Source: an uncultured Muribaculaceae bacterium (GTDB taxonomy: Bacteria > Bacteroidota > Bacteroidia > Bacteroidales > Muribaculaceae). Taken from it: 62,276 nt of DNA. Below the pieces are notes generated by a model that was not told the DNA's origin, searched no databases, and worked only from the letters and a program-made list of their open reading frames with translations. The stretch spans positions 24,341 to 86,616 of the forward strand of contig CAJTZQ010000004.1 of the NCBI GenBank assembly GCA_910583795.1. Direction: 5' to 3'. A program made the translations under genes and the position numbers. This document shows positions 1 through 9,198 of this stretch, one piece after another (positions within the stretch are counted from its first letter, which is position 1; every line of letters starts with the position of its first letter).

Positions 1-6
1 GAGTTT

Positions 7-45
7 AAATAAATACATGTTGTTAAACATGTATTTATTTTTTGT
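7..45. terminator. Perfect hairpin terminator at left edge
   Basis: Fourteen bases (7-20) pair perfectly with 27-40 around a six-base loop, and a T-run follows on the + strand. The A-run on the other side means it could stop transcripts from both directions. The gene it serves lies left of the window. Confidence 0.7.
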
Positions 46-205
46 ATATACGCGCCATTCATATAATTTTGTGGTATGATGCAGGAAAGTTTTCAATTTT
101 GATCTTTCCTGTCATGTGAGCTTTAATTATTATTGTTAACCTTAAGAGTATGTTTACTTTTAACTTTATGAAATCTTTATAGACCTTTCCTGTCAATTTT
201 AATCT

Positions 206-240
206 TTCGTTCAGTCTTTATGGAACCACATAACTCCCTC
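206..240. repeat. Decayed fragment of the 161-bp hairpin element
   Basis: The stretch reading TTCAGTC, then TTATGGAACC, then CATAACTCC matches the centre of the intact element copies with a few differences. Both ends of the element are missing. It has the same orientation as the copy at 56979-57139. Confidence 0.55.
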
Positions 241-330
241 ACTCAATCTTAAATTTGACTCGAAAATTTTCTCTAAATCTTAACATAAGTCAAAAGAAAA
301 CATATTCTAAAATTAAATCATGATCTAACG

Positions 331-2562
331 ATGGACAATACTTTATTTTGGATTGTGCCCATAGCGTCAATATTAGCGCTTTGCATGGCATGGTATTTCT
401 ACAAAGGTATGCTGCGTGAAAGTGAGGGGACGGATACCATGCGCAAAATTGCTTCTTACGTTCGACAAGGAGCGATGTCTTATCTTCGCCAGCAATATAA
501 AATTGTAGGAATTGTATTCCTCGGATTAGTGATTCTTTTCTCGATTATGGCATATGGGTTCGGTCTGCAGAATCCCTGGGTTCCGGTTGCATTCCTGACG
601 GGAGGTTTCTTCAGTGGGCTTGCCGGCTATCTTGGCATGAAAACAGCGACATACGCATCAGCACGTACAGCCAATGCAGCAAGCAAGAGCCTTAATGCAG
701 GTCTAAAAGTGGCTTTCCGTAGTGGAGCCGTTATGGGACTTGTTGTTGTCGGACTTGGTCTTCTCGACATTTCATTCTGGTACATACTGTTGAACTTGAT
801 AGAACCTGCCAACGGCACGCACAAGCTCACAATGATAACCACCACCATGCTTACATTCGGCATGGGAGCATCCACCCAGGCACTCTTCGCCCGCGTAGGT
901 GGCGGAATATACACGAAAGCCGCCGATGTTGGTGCAGACCTTGTGGGTAAGGTGGAGGCAGGTATTCCTGAAGACGATCCCCGCAACCCTGCCACTATCG
1001 CGGATAATGTAGGAGACAATGTAGGAGACGTTGCCGGAATGGGTGCAGACCTTTACGAAAGCTATTGCGGTTCAATACTTGCAACGGCGGCACTGGGTGC
1101 GGCGGCAGGTGCCGGAGCAGTAGGCGTAATGGGTGTGGACAGTGCAGTTGCACTACAGGTAAAAGCGATTCTCGCCCCAATGCTTATTGCTGCTGTAGGC
1201 ATCATTCTTTCAATCATAGGTATATTCGCAGTGAAGACAAAAGAAAATGCTTCAATGAAGAATCTACTCAATTCGCTATCTATGGGCACAAACCTTAGCT
1301 CCGCACTTATTGTGATAGCTACATTCGGCATACTATATTTGCTAAATATTCCCAATTGGGTGAATATTTCATTCGCTGTTGTCATAGGTCTGCTGGTGGG
1401 AATAATCATCGGACGTGCCACGGAATATTACACATCTCAATCTTACAAACCGACAAAAAAGCTTGCAGAGAGCGGACAGACAGGACCTGCCACCGTGATT
1501 ATTTCAGGAATAGGCCTCGGCATGATTTCCACTGCTATCCCCGTGATAGCGGTAGTAGCCGGCATAATACTAAGCTACTGGCTTGCCAGTGGATTTGACT
1601 TTGCCAATATTTCATGGGGGCTTTACGGAATCGGCATAGCCGCCGTAGGAATGTTGTCTACCCTGGGTATCACTCTTGCCACTGACGCATACGGACCGAT
1701 AGCCGATAACGCGGGTGGCAACGCAGAAATGAGCGGTCTTGGCGAAGCTGTGCGTAAACGTACGGACGCACTCGATTCTCTCGGCAATACAACCGCAGCC
1801 ACCGGAAAAGGCTTTGCTATAGGATCAGCCGCCCTCACCGGTCTTGCCCTCCTTGCGTCTTATATCGAAGAAATACGTATAGGTCTTCACAGAATAGGAG
1901 CAGAATTCATACAGATCGGCACTTCCTTAAGCGATGAGGTTGTAAAAATACCTATTCAAGAAGCAACGTTCACCGACTTCATGATGGCATACAACGTAAA
2001 CCTCATGAATCCGATGGTGCTTGCCGGAATGTTTATCGGCGCCATGATGGCATTCCTGTTCTGTGGGTTGACAATGAACGCGGTAGGTCGGGCAGCTGCT
2101 CATATGGTGGAAGAAGTGAGACGCCAGTTCCGCACGATCAAAGGTATCTTAACAGGAGAGGCAGAGCCTGATTACGCCCGTTGTGTGCAGATAAGCACAA
2201 AGGGAGCACAAAAAGAGATGATATTCCCATCGCTTCTCGCCATAGCTGTTCCAATTATAGTAGGGCTTATCTTTGGAGTGCCTGGGGTTATCGGACTCTT
2301 GACAGGCGGTTTAAGTGCAGGTTTTGTTCTTGCCATATTCATGGCAAATTCCGGTGGCGCGTGGGATAACGCAAAAAAATATATCGAAGAAGGAAACTTT
2401 GGAGGGAAAGGGAGTGAAGTACATCGCGCAACAGTTGTCGGAGATACTGTTGGCGACCCATTTAAAGACACTTCAGGCCCTAGCCTCAACATCCTTATTA
2501 AACTGATGTCTATGGTAGCGATTGTCATGGCAGGCCTGACAGTAAGTTGGAGCCTGTTTTAA
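331..2562 (+). CDS. hppA: Membrane-bound K+-dependent ion-pumping pyrophosphatase
   Basis: This 743-residue protein couples hydrolysis of pyrophosphate to export of Na+ and/or H+ across the inner membrane. It has the family's many hydrophobic helices. The substrate-binding block DDPRNPATIADNVGDNVGD sits near residues 215-233. Near residue 485 the motif GNTTAATGKG has Ala and Gly where K+-independent enzymes carry Lys and Thr, so it should be K+-stimulated. Length fits the family. It is a single-gene unit: a hairpin terminator follows and no gene overlaps it. Na+ versus H+ specificity cannot be read safely by eye; related Bacteroidales enzymes are known to move Na+, some with H+. Confidence 0.97.
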   Translation: MDNTLFWIVPIASILALCMAWYFYKGMLRESEGTDTMRKIASYVRQGAMSYLRQQYKIVGIVFLGLVILFSIMAYGFGLQNPWVPVAFLTGGFFSGLAGYLGMKTATYASARTANAASKSLNAGLKVAFRSGAVMGLVVVGLGLLDISFWYILLNLIEPANGTHKLTMITTTMLTFGMGASTQALFARVGGGIYTKAADVGADLVGKVEAGIPEDDPRNPATIADNVGDNVGDVAGMGADLYESYCGSILATAALGAAAGAGAVGVMGVDSAVALQVKAILAPMLIAAVGIILSIIGIFAVKTKENASMKNLLNSLSMGTNLSSALIVIATFGILYLLNIPNWVNISFAVVIGLLVGIIIGRATEYYTSQSYKPTKKLAESGQTGPATVIISGIGLGMISTAIPVIAVVAGIILSYWLASGFDFANISWGLYGIGIAAVGMLSTLGITLATDAYGPIADNAGGNAEMSGLGEAVRKRTDALDSLGNTTAATGKGFAIGSAALTGLALLASYIEEIRIGLHRIGAEFIQIGTSLSDEVVKIPIQEATFTDFMMAYNVNLMNPMVLAGMFIGAMMAFLFCGLTMNAVGRAAAHMVEEVRRQFRTIKGILTGEAEPDYARCVQISTKGAQKEMIFPSLLAIAVPIIVGLIFGVPGVIGLLTGGLSAGFVLAIFMANSGGAWDNAKKYIEEGNFGGKGSEVHRATVVGDTVGDPFKDTSGPSLNILIKLMSMVAIVMAGLTVSWSLF

Positions 2563-2643
2563 TCGATGTAAGAATCTGTATTGATATAAATCCAATTTAA
2601 GAGGCTTAACATAAAATTAGGGACATCCTCCTAAATAATTAAA

Positions 2644-2682
2644 AATGTCTCGGCAAAACGAATTGCCGAGACATTAATTTTT
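2644..2682. terminator. Hairpin terminator between convergent genes
   Basis: Thirteen bases AATGTCTCGGCAA pair perfectly with the inverted copy at 2663-2675, followed by a T-run. It lies between the converging pyrophosphatase gene and the PepSY-like lipoprotein gene and can serve both. Confidence 0.85.
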
Positions 2683-2697
2683 AAATAATTTGATAAA

Positions 2698-3171
2698 TCA
2701 GTTGTCAAAGCGAATAAAATTACCATCCGCATCAAAGAACATATCAACACCAGACACAAGTTCAACCTCATATCCGCCGCCTGTGCGGGTAATATCGTTA
2801 ACACCATAGTCCTGATAATTGGTGTTCAAATAATCTTCTATTGCTGTCGGAATGATGCCCGAAGGAATCGGCTGTCCGTCAGGAGCATCCACTTCGATCC
2901 AATCCCCATCGGCATTGAATACGATTTCCTGTCCATTTGTGAAATCCACGTCATAAAGAACCACTCCATGATCGAGTTCTTTCTTGACAGAAAGAATATT
3001 TGCCGTAGCATAGTAATCGGATATGAATGTTTGAGCTTTCTTTGGCAGATTGCTCACTGTGATGGTAGTTTCAATGTCTTTATCATTATCATCATCAGAA
3101 CAAGACATCATTGTTCCTACCAACATCAGGCTTGCAAACAACAAAACTACAATTCTAAATTTCTTTTTCAT
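2698..3171 (-). CDS. PepSY-like (BLIP-type) lipoprotein
   Basis: The 157-residue product begins with a lipoprotein signal: a basic start, a hydrophobic stretch, and a Cys after VGTMMS, followed by acidic residues. The body has two repeats of the putative beta-lactamase-inhibitor-like PepSY fold (PF11396 type), each with an F(N/D)ADG(D/N) turn, near residues 92 and 148. Such proteins are common, abundant periplasmic or surface lipoproteins in gut Bacteroidales. Their role is unknown and there is no evidence for beta-lactamase inhibition. It appears to be transcribed alone. Confidence 0.75.
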   Translation of the reverse strand: MKKKFRIVVLLFASLMLVGTMMSCSDDDNDKDIETTITVSNLPKKAQTFISDYYATANILSVKKELDHGVVLYDVDFTNGQEIVFNADGDWIEVDAPDGQPIPSGIIPTAIEDYLNTNYQDYGVNDITRTGGGYEVELVSGVDMFFDADGNFIRFDN

Positions 3172-3250
3172 AACAAAACATATTATATAGCAGAGACATT
3201 ATTCTGCTGCATATTCAAACAAACCATATTCTGAAATGGTTCATAAATTG

Positions 3251-4663
3251 TCAGTCCCAACATTCAGTTTCGGAAGCTATCTGGGGAATGGTAGAGGAAT
3301 GATAAACCGGATCTTTCCCTTCCTTGCGTTGTTTAAGATAGTCTTTCAACAGACGGATTGCATATTTGCCAAGCAAAGCTATGGCTCCGAGGTTACAAAG
3401 AGTCATCAAAGCCATGGTAATGTCGGCAAATCCCCAGACAAGATCGAGTGAGCACACTGCTCCCAGATAGACCATCGCTCCCACAAGCAGACGGTATAGT
3501 TTTATCAAAAGGTCATTATTTTTAATAAAACGTATGTTGGTCTCCCCATAATAATAATTAGCGATTATACTTGTAAAAGCAAAGAAAAGGATAGCGACAC
3601 TCACAAATATCGAACCGTAATTATGACCTCCGCCCAATTCTGAATCAATAGCCTTCTGAGTAAGGACAATACCGTCATGCCCCTCAAGAAACATTCCGCT
3701 GCAAAGTATGATAAATGCTGTGGCGCTACAAATAAGGATCGTATCTGTATAAACTCCAAGAGCCTGGATCAGCCCCTGTTTCACAGGATGAGAAACAGAA
3801 GCAGTAGCTGCCGCATTTGGAGTGGAACCCTCTCCCGCCTCGTTGCTGAACAGACCTCTTTTCACACCCATGGTCATTGCCGCTCCTATCGCGCCGCCGG
3901 CAGCCTGACCTATACCGAAAGCACTCTCAATTATCATGGTGAATACGTGAGGTATTCTATCAATATTAATAATTATTATCACAACGGCAAGAATAATATA
4001 GGCTATCGCCATGACCGGGACAACAATCTCACTAAATCTTGATATGCTTTTTATCCCCCCAAAGATAATTATCAAAGTCAGGACAGTCAAAATTATCCCC
4101 ATCCATATACGGGGAAATGAATAGCATTCCTGAAATGCAGACGCAATAGTGTTTGATTGAACGGTGTTGAATGCAAAACCGAACGTCAAGGTGATCAACA
4201 CAGCGAAAGTAACAGCCCACCAACGTTTATGCAACCCTTTCTGAATATAATAAGCCGGTCCACCCATAAACGAATTCTTACCTCTAACCTTAAATAGCTG
4301 GGCAAGAGTAGACTCTACAAAAGCGCTCGAAGCGCCCAACAGCGCAATCAGCCACATCCAGAAAACAGAACCGGGACCGCCGATTGCTATTGCCGTTGCC
4401 ACCCCCGCAAGGTTGCCTGTGCCTACCCTGGAAGCGATTGATATTGCAAATGCCTGAAAAGAGCTTACAGCACCATGATGATGATGCTTTGAAGGCATAT
4501 TGTTTTTACTGCCGGATTTGACCAGAAGACGACACATCTCGCCAATCATTCTGAACTGCACGCCACGGGTGACAATCGTAAAATATATCGCCATGGCAAG
4601 TAATGTGAAAACCATCACATAGTCTGTCAGGATTCCGCTTATTGCCTGTACTATTTTCTCCAT
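3251..4663 (-). CDS. Sodium:alanine/glycine symporter, AgcS family
   Basis: A 470-residue inner-membrane protein that imports a small neutral amino acid with Na+. The AgcS signature GTGNLAGVATAIAIGGPG, then FWMW, occurs around residues 79-101, and about ten hydrophobic helices follow. The frame stays open upstream to 4852, but that extension overlaps the end of mutL and is not conserved-looking. The Met at 4663, giving MEKIVQAISG, starts directly before the first helix and leaves an 85-base gap to mutL, so I chose it. It may be the last gene of the mutL operon. The substrate (alanine or glycine) is inferred from the family. Confidence 0.9.
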   Translation of the reverse strand: MEKIVQAISGILTDYVMVFTLLAMAIYFTIVTRGVQFRMIGEMCRLLVKSGSKNNMPSKHHHHGAVSSFQAFAISIASRVGTGNLAGVATAIAIGGPGSVFWMWLIALLGASSAFVESTLAQLFKVRGKNSFMGGPAYYIQKGLHKRWWAVTFAVLITLTFGFAFNTVQSNTIASAFQECYSFPRIWMGIILTVLTLIIIFGGIKSISRFSEIVVPVMAIAYIILAVVIIIINIDRIPHVFTMIIESAFGIGQAAGGAIGAAMTMGVKRGLFSNEAGEGSTPNAAATASVSHPVKQGLIQALGVYTDTILICSATAFIILCSGMFLEGHDGIVLTQKAIDSELGGGHNYGSIFVSVAILFFAFTSIIANYYYGETNIRFIKNNDLLIKLYRLLVGAMVYLGAVCSLDLVWGFADITMALMTLCNLGAIALLGKYAIRLLKDYLKQRKEGKDPVYHSSTIPQIASETECWD

Positions 4664-4748
4664 AAATAAGTGGTATAAGATAGTTAAAGGATTTAAAATT
4701 AGAGAACTAAAACTTTTATAATATATTTTTATTTCAGGAATAATTACA

Positions 4749-6695
4749 TCAACGGAACATAGAATCAAGGCGAGCATCGTCAAGAAGACAATAGACTCTA
4801 TTGCCGTTGGGGGTATAAGCCGGCGAAGGCAACGAGAATAATTCACCCACAAGATGTTCCATCTCGTCTGTGGTGAGACGTCTTCCTTTGGTTATGGCAG
4901 AAGTGCGTGCCATGACCAAAGCCAAACGCTCAGGAAGATTTTTAACAACGTTTCCTTCATTACCGTAATTGACTCCATCTTCAGTGACAGATTCAAGAAT
5001 CTTAAGCACTATATCTTTCGGATCTGAATCTTTAAGCATCGCAGGCACAGCGACAATCTTCCATTTATTATCCTCCTCATATTCGATTTTAAAACCAAGT
5101 CTTGACAATTCGTCTCCTACTTCTTCGAGCGCATGCTGATATTCCGGATCAAGAGTCAAAATGTCTGGAAACATAATTCCTTGCGACACCTGATCCCCTT
5201 GCTCCATCTGTGAAAGATATTTCTCAAAAAGTATTCTGACATGGGCACGATGCTGGTCAATGATAATCAAGCCTTCGCGCGAAGACGTGACAATAAAGCT
5301 CTGCGCATGCTGAACGCATATTGCACTTACAACATCAGAAGTATTTTCCATTTCAGGCAGGATGTCTTTAGCAGGATCAAGGCGACTGCATGCTGCGGGT
5401 TCGTCAATATTCTTGCTTGAGCTAATAAAATCAGAATACAAGGCATCCCAATTTCTTGGCACACGACCATTATTACGATCAGTTACGCCTCCAAAAGATT
5501 TATTCTCTTTTCCGAAAAAAGAAGATCCTTTAATGTTTTCTTGTGTATTAAAACCAAAACCGGAAAACTTATTAGCAAAGGAATTTTGTTGTTCAACAAA
5601 AGGATTATAATTTTCCGGAATATCAAGAGTGGGACGTTCCGGAGATTCACCTTGCGGCAATGGGTCGACCGGTAGCACGTCGCTATTGAAATCAATAGAA
5701 GGAACCGCCCCGAATTTACCCAAAGCAGCTTTGACTGAAGCTTGAAGTATGGGCCATATTTCCTGCTCATATTCAAATTTTATCTCATTCTTTGTGGGAT
5801 GTATGTTGACATCAATACTTGCCGGATCCACTTCAAATTTTAGGAAATAGCAAGGCTGAGTGTCAGCGGCAATCAATGAATCATAACAATTCATAATGGC
5901 TTTATGAAAATATGGATGCCGCATATTCCTACCGTTTACAATAAGATATTGCAACGGATTCCGTCTACGTGCGAACTCAGGACGAGAAATAAAACCTGAG
6001 ATCTTTATCAACGTAGTGTCAACATCGATAGGAAGCAAATGAAGATCAAGATTGTTTTTCCAGATATCCCCTATTCTTTGTTTAAATGTAGCCGCACGTA
6101 AATCAAGTACACGTGTTCCGGTGTCGATACTCATGCGGATATTATTATTTACCAGTGCAAGCCGCTCGAACTCTCGCATAATGTTGGAAGTCTCTACATT
6201 ATCAGTCTTCAAAAATTTTCTGCGTGCAGGAACATTAAAGAAAATATTCTTCACCATTATATTTACCCCCCTGTCGCATACACACGGTTCTTGAGTCTCA
6301 ACTTTTGAAGCGTTTATCACGAGACGTGTACCTATTGTGGAGTCATCTGTCCGTGTCTTGATCTCAACTTGCGAGATCGCGCAAATTGAAGGTAGCGCCT
6401 CCCCTCTGAAACCCATCGTACGCAGGGAAAATAAATCTTCCGCACCACGTATTTTAGAAGTAGCGTGACGCTCAAACGCCATTCTCGCATCCGTCTCACT
6501 CATACCCTTCCCATTGTCGACTACCTGTATGAGGGTTCTTCCGGCATCCTTAATAAAAATTCGGATATCAGTGGCTCCGGCGTCAACAGCATTCTCCACA
6601 AGTTCCTTTATGACAGATGCCGGACGTTGTATCACCTCTCCCGCCGCTATCTGGTTTGCAACAGAATCAGGCAAAAGCTTAATGACATCGCTCAT
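4749..6695 (-). CDS. mutL: DNA mismatch repair protein MutL
   Basis: MutL (648 residues) is the ATP-driven matchmaker of mismatch repair. The N-terminal GHKL ATPase motifs are intact: ELVENAVDAGATDI, DNGKGM, ATSKI and GFRGEALPSI. The C-terminal dimerisation domain follows a low-complexity linker. The motifs of the MutL endonuclease site are altered: DQHAxxE reads DQHRAHV near residue 478, the ACxxA(I/V)K region reads ARTSAIT, and CPHGRP reads TPNGNR. This protein is therefore probably not a nicking enzyme. Its start overlaps the end of the OstA-like gene by 4 bases, showing translational coupling in the surA-ostA-mutL operon. Confidence 0.97.
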   Translation of the reverse strand: MSDVIKLLPDSVANQIAAGEVIQRPASVIKELVENAVDAGATDIRIFIKDAGRTLIQVVDNGKGMSETDARMAFERHATSKIRGAEDLFSLRTMGFRGEALPSICAISQVEIKTRTDDSTIGTRLVINASKVETQEPCVCDRGVNIMVKNIFFNVPARRKFLKTDNVETSNIMREFERLALVNNNIRMSIDTGTRVLDLRAATFKQRIGDIWKNNLDLHLLPIDVDTTLIKISGFISRPEFARRRNPLQYLIVNGRNMRHPYFHKAIMNCYDSLIAADTQPCYFLKFEVDPASIDVNIHPTKNEIKFEYEQEIWPILQASVKAALGKFGAVPSIDFNSDVLPVDPLPQGESPERPTLDIPENYNPFVEQQNSFANKFSGFGFNTQENIKGSSFFGKENKSFGGVTDRNNGRVPRNWDALYSDFISSSKNIDEPAACSRLDPAKDILPEMENTSDVVSAICVQHAQSFIVTSSREGLIIIDQHRAHVRILFEKYLSQMEQGDQVSQGIMFPDILTLDPEYQHALEEVGDELSRLGFKIEYEEDNKWKIVAVPAMLKDSDPKDIVLKILESVTEDGVNYGNEGNVVKNLPERLALVMARTSAITKGRRLTTDEMEHLVGELFSLPSPAYTPNGNRVYCLLDDARLDSMFR

Positions 6696-9136
6696 TCTCC
6701 GTCCTCCTTCTTTATTAAATTCTCCTTTATTGCAGAAGACTGTTGTTCCGCTTCTTTGGAAGAAGATTTTTCTTCTTCATTTTTAACCGTCTCTTCGATT
6801 TTATCGCCTTCTTCAACAATTTTGGCTGCCTCTTCCACTGAAGTACTATCAGCCTCTTCAATCTGTTTAAGGGATTCATCCCCCGGCAACAAGGTGGCAA
6901 TCGAATCAGGTGCCTTTGCCTCTATCGCCGGAATTTCATCAGCTAATGGTAAAGAGCTTTCAGGAGCTACAAACCGTGTGCCGGAAAATGATTTAGGCTC
7001 ACCAAAATCTGAAGGTGCGAGGAAATATTGCTCAAGAACGTCAGGAACCTCTCCAAGGTTATCAGCCCAATGCAGACGATTCCCATACCATTCTCTTTCC
7101 GGACGCAAAGAAGCCCACCAGCGGAATTTCTGAAGGTATTGTTCTGATTTCTTTACAAGAAATATAGGCGTCACCTTCCCTGTAACTTCAGGCCACATCT
7201 TCAATCGATCCATTTTATTGCTGTCCAACTCAATGGTCAGGAACGAGCTTTCAGCCGTGACCATGCGGTTGTAGGTAGAATCAGACTCTTGCGGCAAGAA
7301 TATAGTCTCAACGTTTCCTGAAACTTCAAGTTTTTTCAATGTCTGATTTTCGAAAGTTGCAAACAGGGTTTTGCCGGCAAGCTGATTATAAAAATCTTCA
7401 TCAACATGTTCCGACATCATACCTGACTCGGGAAGAACCGCCCAATCTGCTGTAGAATCATTGAAGTGGATGTCAATTCTATTACCCGTCACTTGACGTT
7501 CTCCACTCCATACAATCGGTTTTCTAAACATGAACATCATGGAATCACGTTCCACAAATACCATAGAGTCTGCCACACCTTGAATATCTTGTTTGAAAAA
7601 ACGAGCCCTGTGATATGCCAAAGCCACATGGAAATCTTTGGGTATTTTTGGGATAGAATCTTTCGGTGCCGATATGGAATCTATCTTAAGTTCTCCTACC
7701 GTTACACCTTCCGGATTTTCTTCGCCTGATAAGATACCTTCCGAGACAACTTGCTTATCATCAGAAACGGAATCTGCCAAAATGACAGGTTCAGGTTTTG
7801 GAGTTGTTTTATTCTGTTTAGGCGTAGGGATAACGGCATTTAAAAGTTGTAGCGGCGCCTTCACCAGCTGCGGCACTATAGAAAAGAACACACTATCCAA
7901 CCAGATATTAAAATCAGATGCCTTAATTATAGGCACTCCATCTTTTTCCGGATAACCGGAAGAAGTCCATCGTCGCCCTGCAGACACCATTTCAGTAACG
8001 ATATATGTCCTGATAGTATCCGCACGCAAGAAAAGAGTATCGTTCTGTGAATACTCCATCAACAAGGGATAAACTGTTGCAAGCGCCTCTCTTGTAGAGT
8101 CGTTATAAATACCAAAACCGCCGATAAGAGTCGTCCTGTGTGCCGTGTCTGTCAGCACCATAGGCATGCTGTGCTTATCAGGATCCCTGAACATGTAAGC
8201 CCTGCTTATTCTGGTCACCTTGTCGTAGATAATGGAATCACCTTCAAGAGTGGTGATGTTGTTGTTGGAATCACGATGAATAATCATCGAGCGAGACAAT
8301 AATTCAGCATTTCCAAGCTGAGTGTCGTAAACTCCTTGAGTGGTTATAATAGTGTCGTTGGCACCCTGAATTTCAGTTATGCTCTCAATTCTCGCAAGAT
8401 GAGTGTCTGTGTTATAATGTAGGGTATCAGTCAACATAGTGAAATTATTCTCGTTGTTGACCAACACTACATCATGATAGAAATCAGCATTTTTCGTACC
8501 GGGGGAATATTCTCCATAGAGCGATGTAAGCTTGTTGACCTTGTCATCTATTGTACCCCACTTTTCATACCATCCCAATTCCATGGCAAGGCTATAATCA
8601 AGACTGTCGGTTGTGAGAGTCACGTCACGGTTTATCAGGCTTACTTTAGATCTGGAAGGACCGTTTTTAAGCTTAGCCATCCTTTCATTACCTTCGTAAT
8701 ATAGTTTATCGGCATAAACAAACAGCGTGTCACCCTGTTCCATTTTCACATTCCCGAAGGCATCAAGAGAATTTAATTCCGGATAATAATATGCAGAATC
8801 GCAATACATCCACATACCAGCCTGACGGAATTTCACATTCCCTTTCAATATCTGTCGTTCGGTAGTGTCACGCCAATTCTGCACTTTATAGAGACTATCA
8901 GCATATTCGAGAAATATTTTATCTTGCTGATAACGGTTTACACCGGGTATAACAGGTTTTATCGGACGTGTAGGTTTCGGGCGGGTGTAAGTCTCCTCTT
9001 TTTTTACAGCTGCCTTTCTTTTCACATCCTGGGCATAAGCCTTAATACCAATATTTATAACAAAACATGCCGTCAGCACCACTACGACGGAACAGACAAA
9101 CATGCGGCGATAATGAAGAATATCCGGTCTACACAT
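6692..9136 (-). CDS. OstA/LptA-like outer-membrane biogenesis protein
   Basis: An 814-residue exported protein with a signal segment near residues 12-35, ending at AYAQ. Its body has repeated beta-strand units such as LKGNVKFRQAG, YCDSAYYYPE and DAFGNVKMEQGD, typical of the OstA N-terminal (LptA/LptD-N) fold that lines the lipopolysaccharide transport bridge. The last 100 residues are Glu/Lys-rich and low in complexity. In Bacteroidales this gene usually lies between surA-like genes and mutL, as here. The exact role (LPS transport or a related envelope step) is inferred from fold and context. Confidence 0.85.
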   Translation of the reverse strand: MCRPDILHYRRMFVCSVVVVLTACFVINIGIKAYAQDVKRKAAVKKEETYTRPKPTRPIKPVIPGVNRYQQDKIFLEYADSLYKVQNWRDTTERQILKGNVKFRQAGMWMYCDSAYYYPELNSLDAFGNVKMEQGDTLFVYADKLYYEGNERMAKLKNGPSRSKVSLINRDVTLTTDSLDYSLAMELGWYEKWGTIDDKVNKLTSLYGEYSPGTKNADFYHDVVLVNNENNFTMLTDTLHYNTDTHLARIESITEIQGANDTIITTQGVYDTQLGNAELLSRSMIIHRDSNNNITTLEGDSIIYDKVTRISRAYMFRDPDKHSMPMVLTDTAHRTTLIGGFGIYNDSTREALATVYPLLMEYSQNDTLFLRADTIRTYIVTEMVSAGRRWTSSGYPEKDGVPIIKASDFNIWLDSVFFSIVPQLVKAPLQLLNAVIPTPKQNKTTPKPEPVILADSVSDDKQVVSEGILSGEENPEGVTVGELKIDSISAPKDSIPKIPKDFHVALAYHRARFFKQDIQGVADSMVFVERDSMMFMFRKPIVWSGERQVTGNRIDIHFNDSTADWAVLPESGMMSEHVDEDFYNQLAGKTLFATFENQTLKKLEVSGNVETIFLPQESDSTYNRMVTAESSFLTIELDSNKMDRLKMWPEVTGKVTPIFLVKKSEQYLQKFRWWASLRPEREWYGNRLHWADNLGEVPDVLEQYFLAPSDFGEPKSFSGTRFVAPESSLPLADEIPAIEAKAPDSIATLLPGDESLKQIEEADSTSVEEAAKIVEEGDKIEETVKNEEEKSSSKEAEQQSSAIKENLIKKEDGE

Positions 9137-9173
9137 TCTTGATTCTCAATTTAATTTTCCTAAAAGGAAATAA

Positions 9174-9192
9174 GGGCAGGTTTGACCTGCCC
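9174..9192. terminator. Intercistronic hairpin between surA-like and ostA-like genes
   Basis: GGGCAGGT pairs with ACCTGCCC around a short loop directly after the surA stop codon. The downstream T content on the minus strand is weak, so this is more likely an mRNA processing or partial termination site than a full terminator. Confidence 0.4.
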
Positions 9193-9198
9193 CCTTTG

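Larger units (their letters stand above)
1..330. other. Intergenic region before the pyrophosphatase gene
   Basis: No gene is visible in these 330 bases. They hold a terminator-like hairpin at the left end, a decayed piece of the 161-bp element around 206-240, and a possible -7 box TAAATTTG at 250-257 that could drive the pyrophosphatase gene with a leader of roughly 65 bases. The rest is AT-rich sequence with no recognisable structure. Confidence 0.6.

Noticed and set aside
4664..4852. N-terminal extension of the AgcS symporter
   Set aside because: It overlaps the mutL C-terminus and does not look like conserved protein; the internal Met gives a normal family start.
6465..7133. A 222-codon open frame on the + strand
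   Set aside because: It lies antisense to mutL and the OstA-like gene, both strongly supported by motifs. Its translation is Ser/Leu-rich with no recognisable domain.
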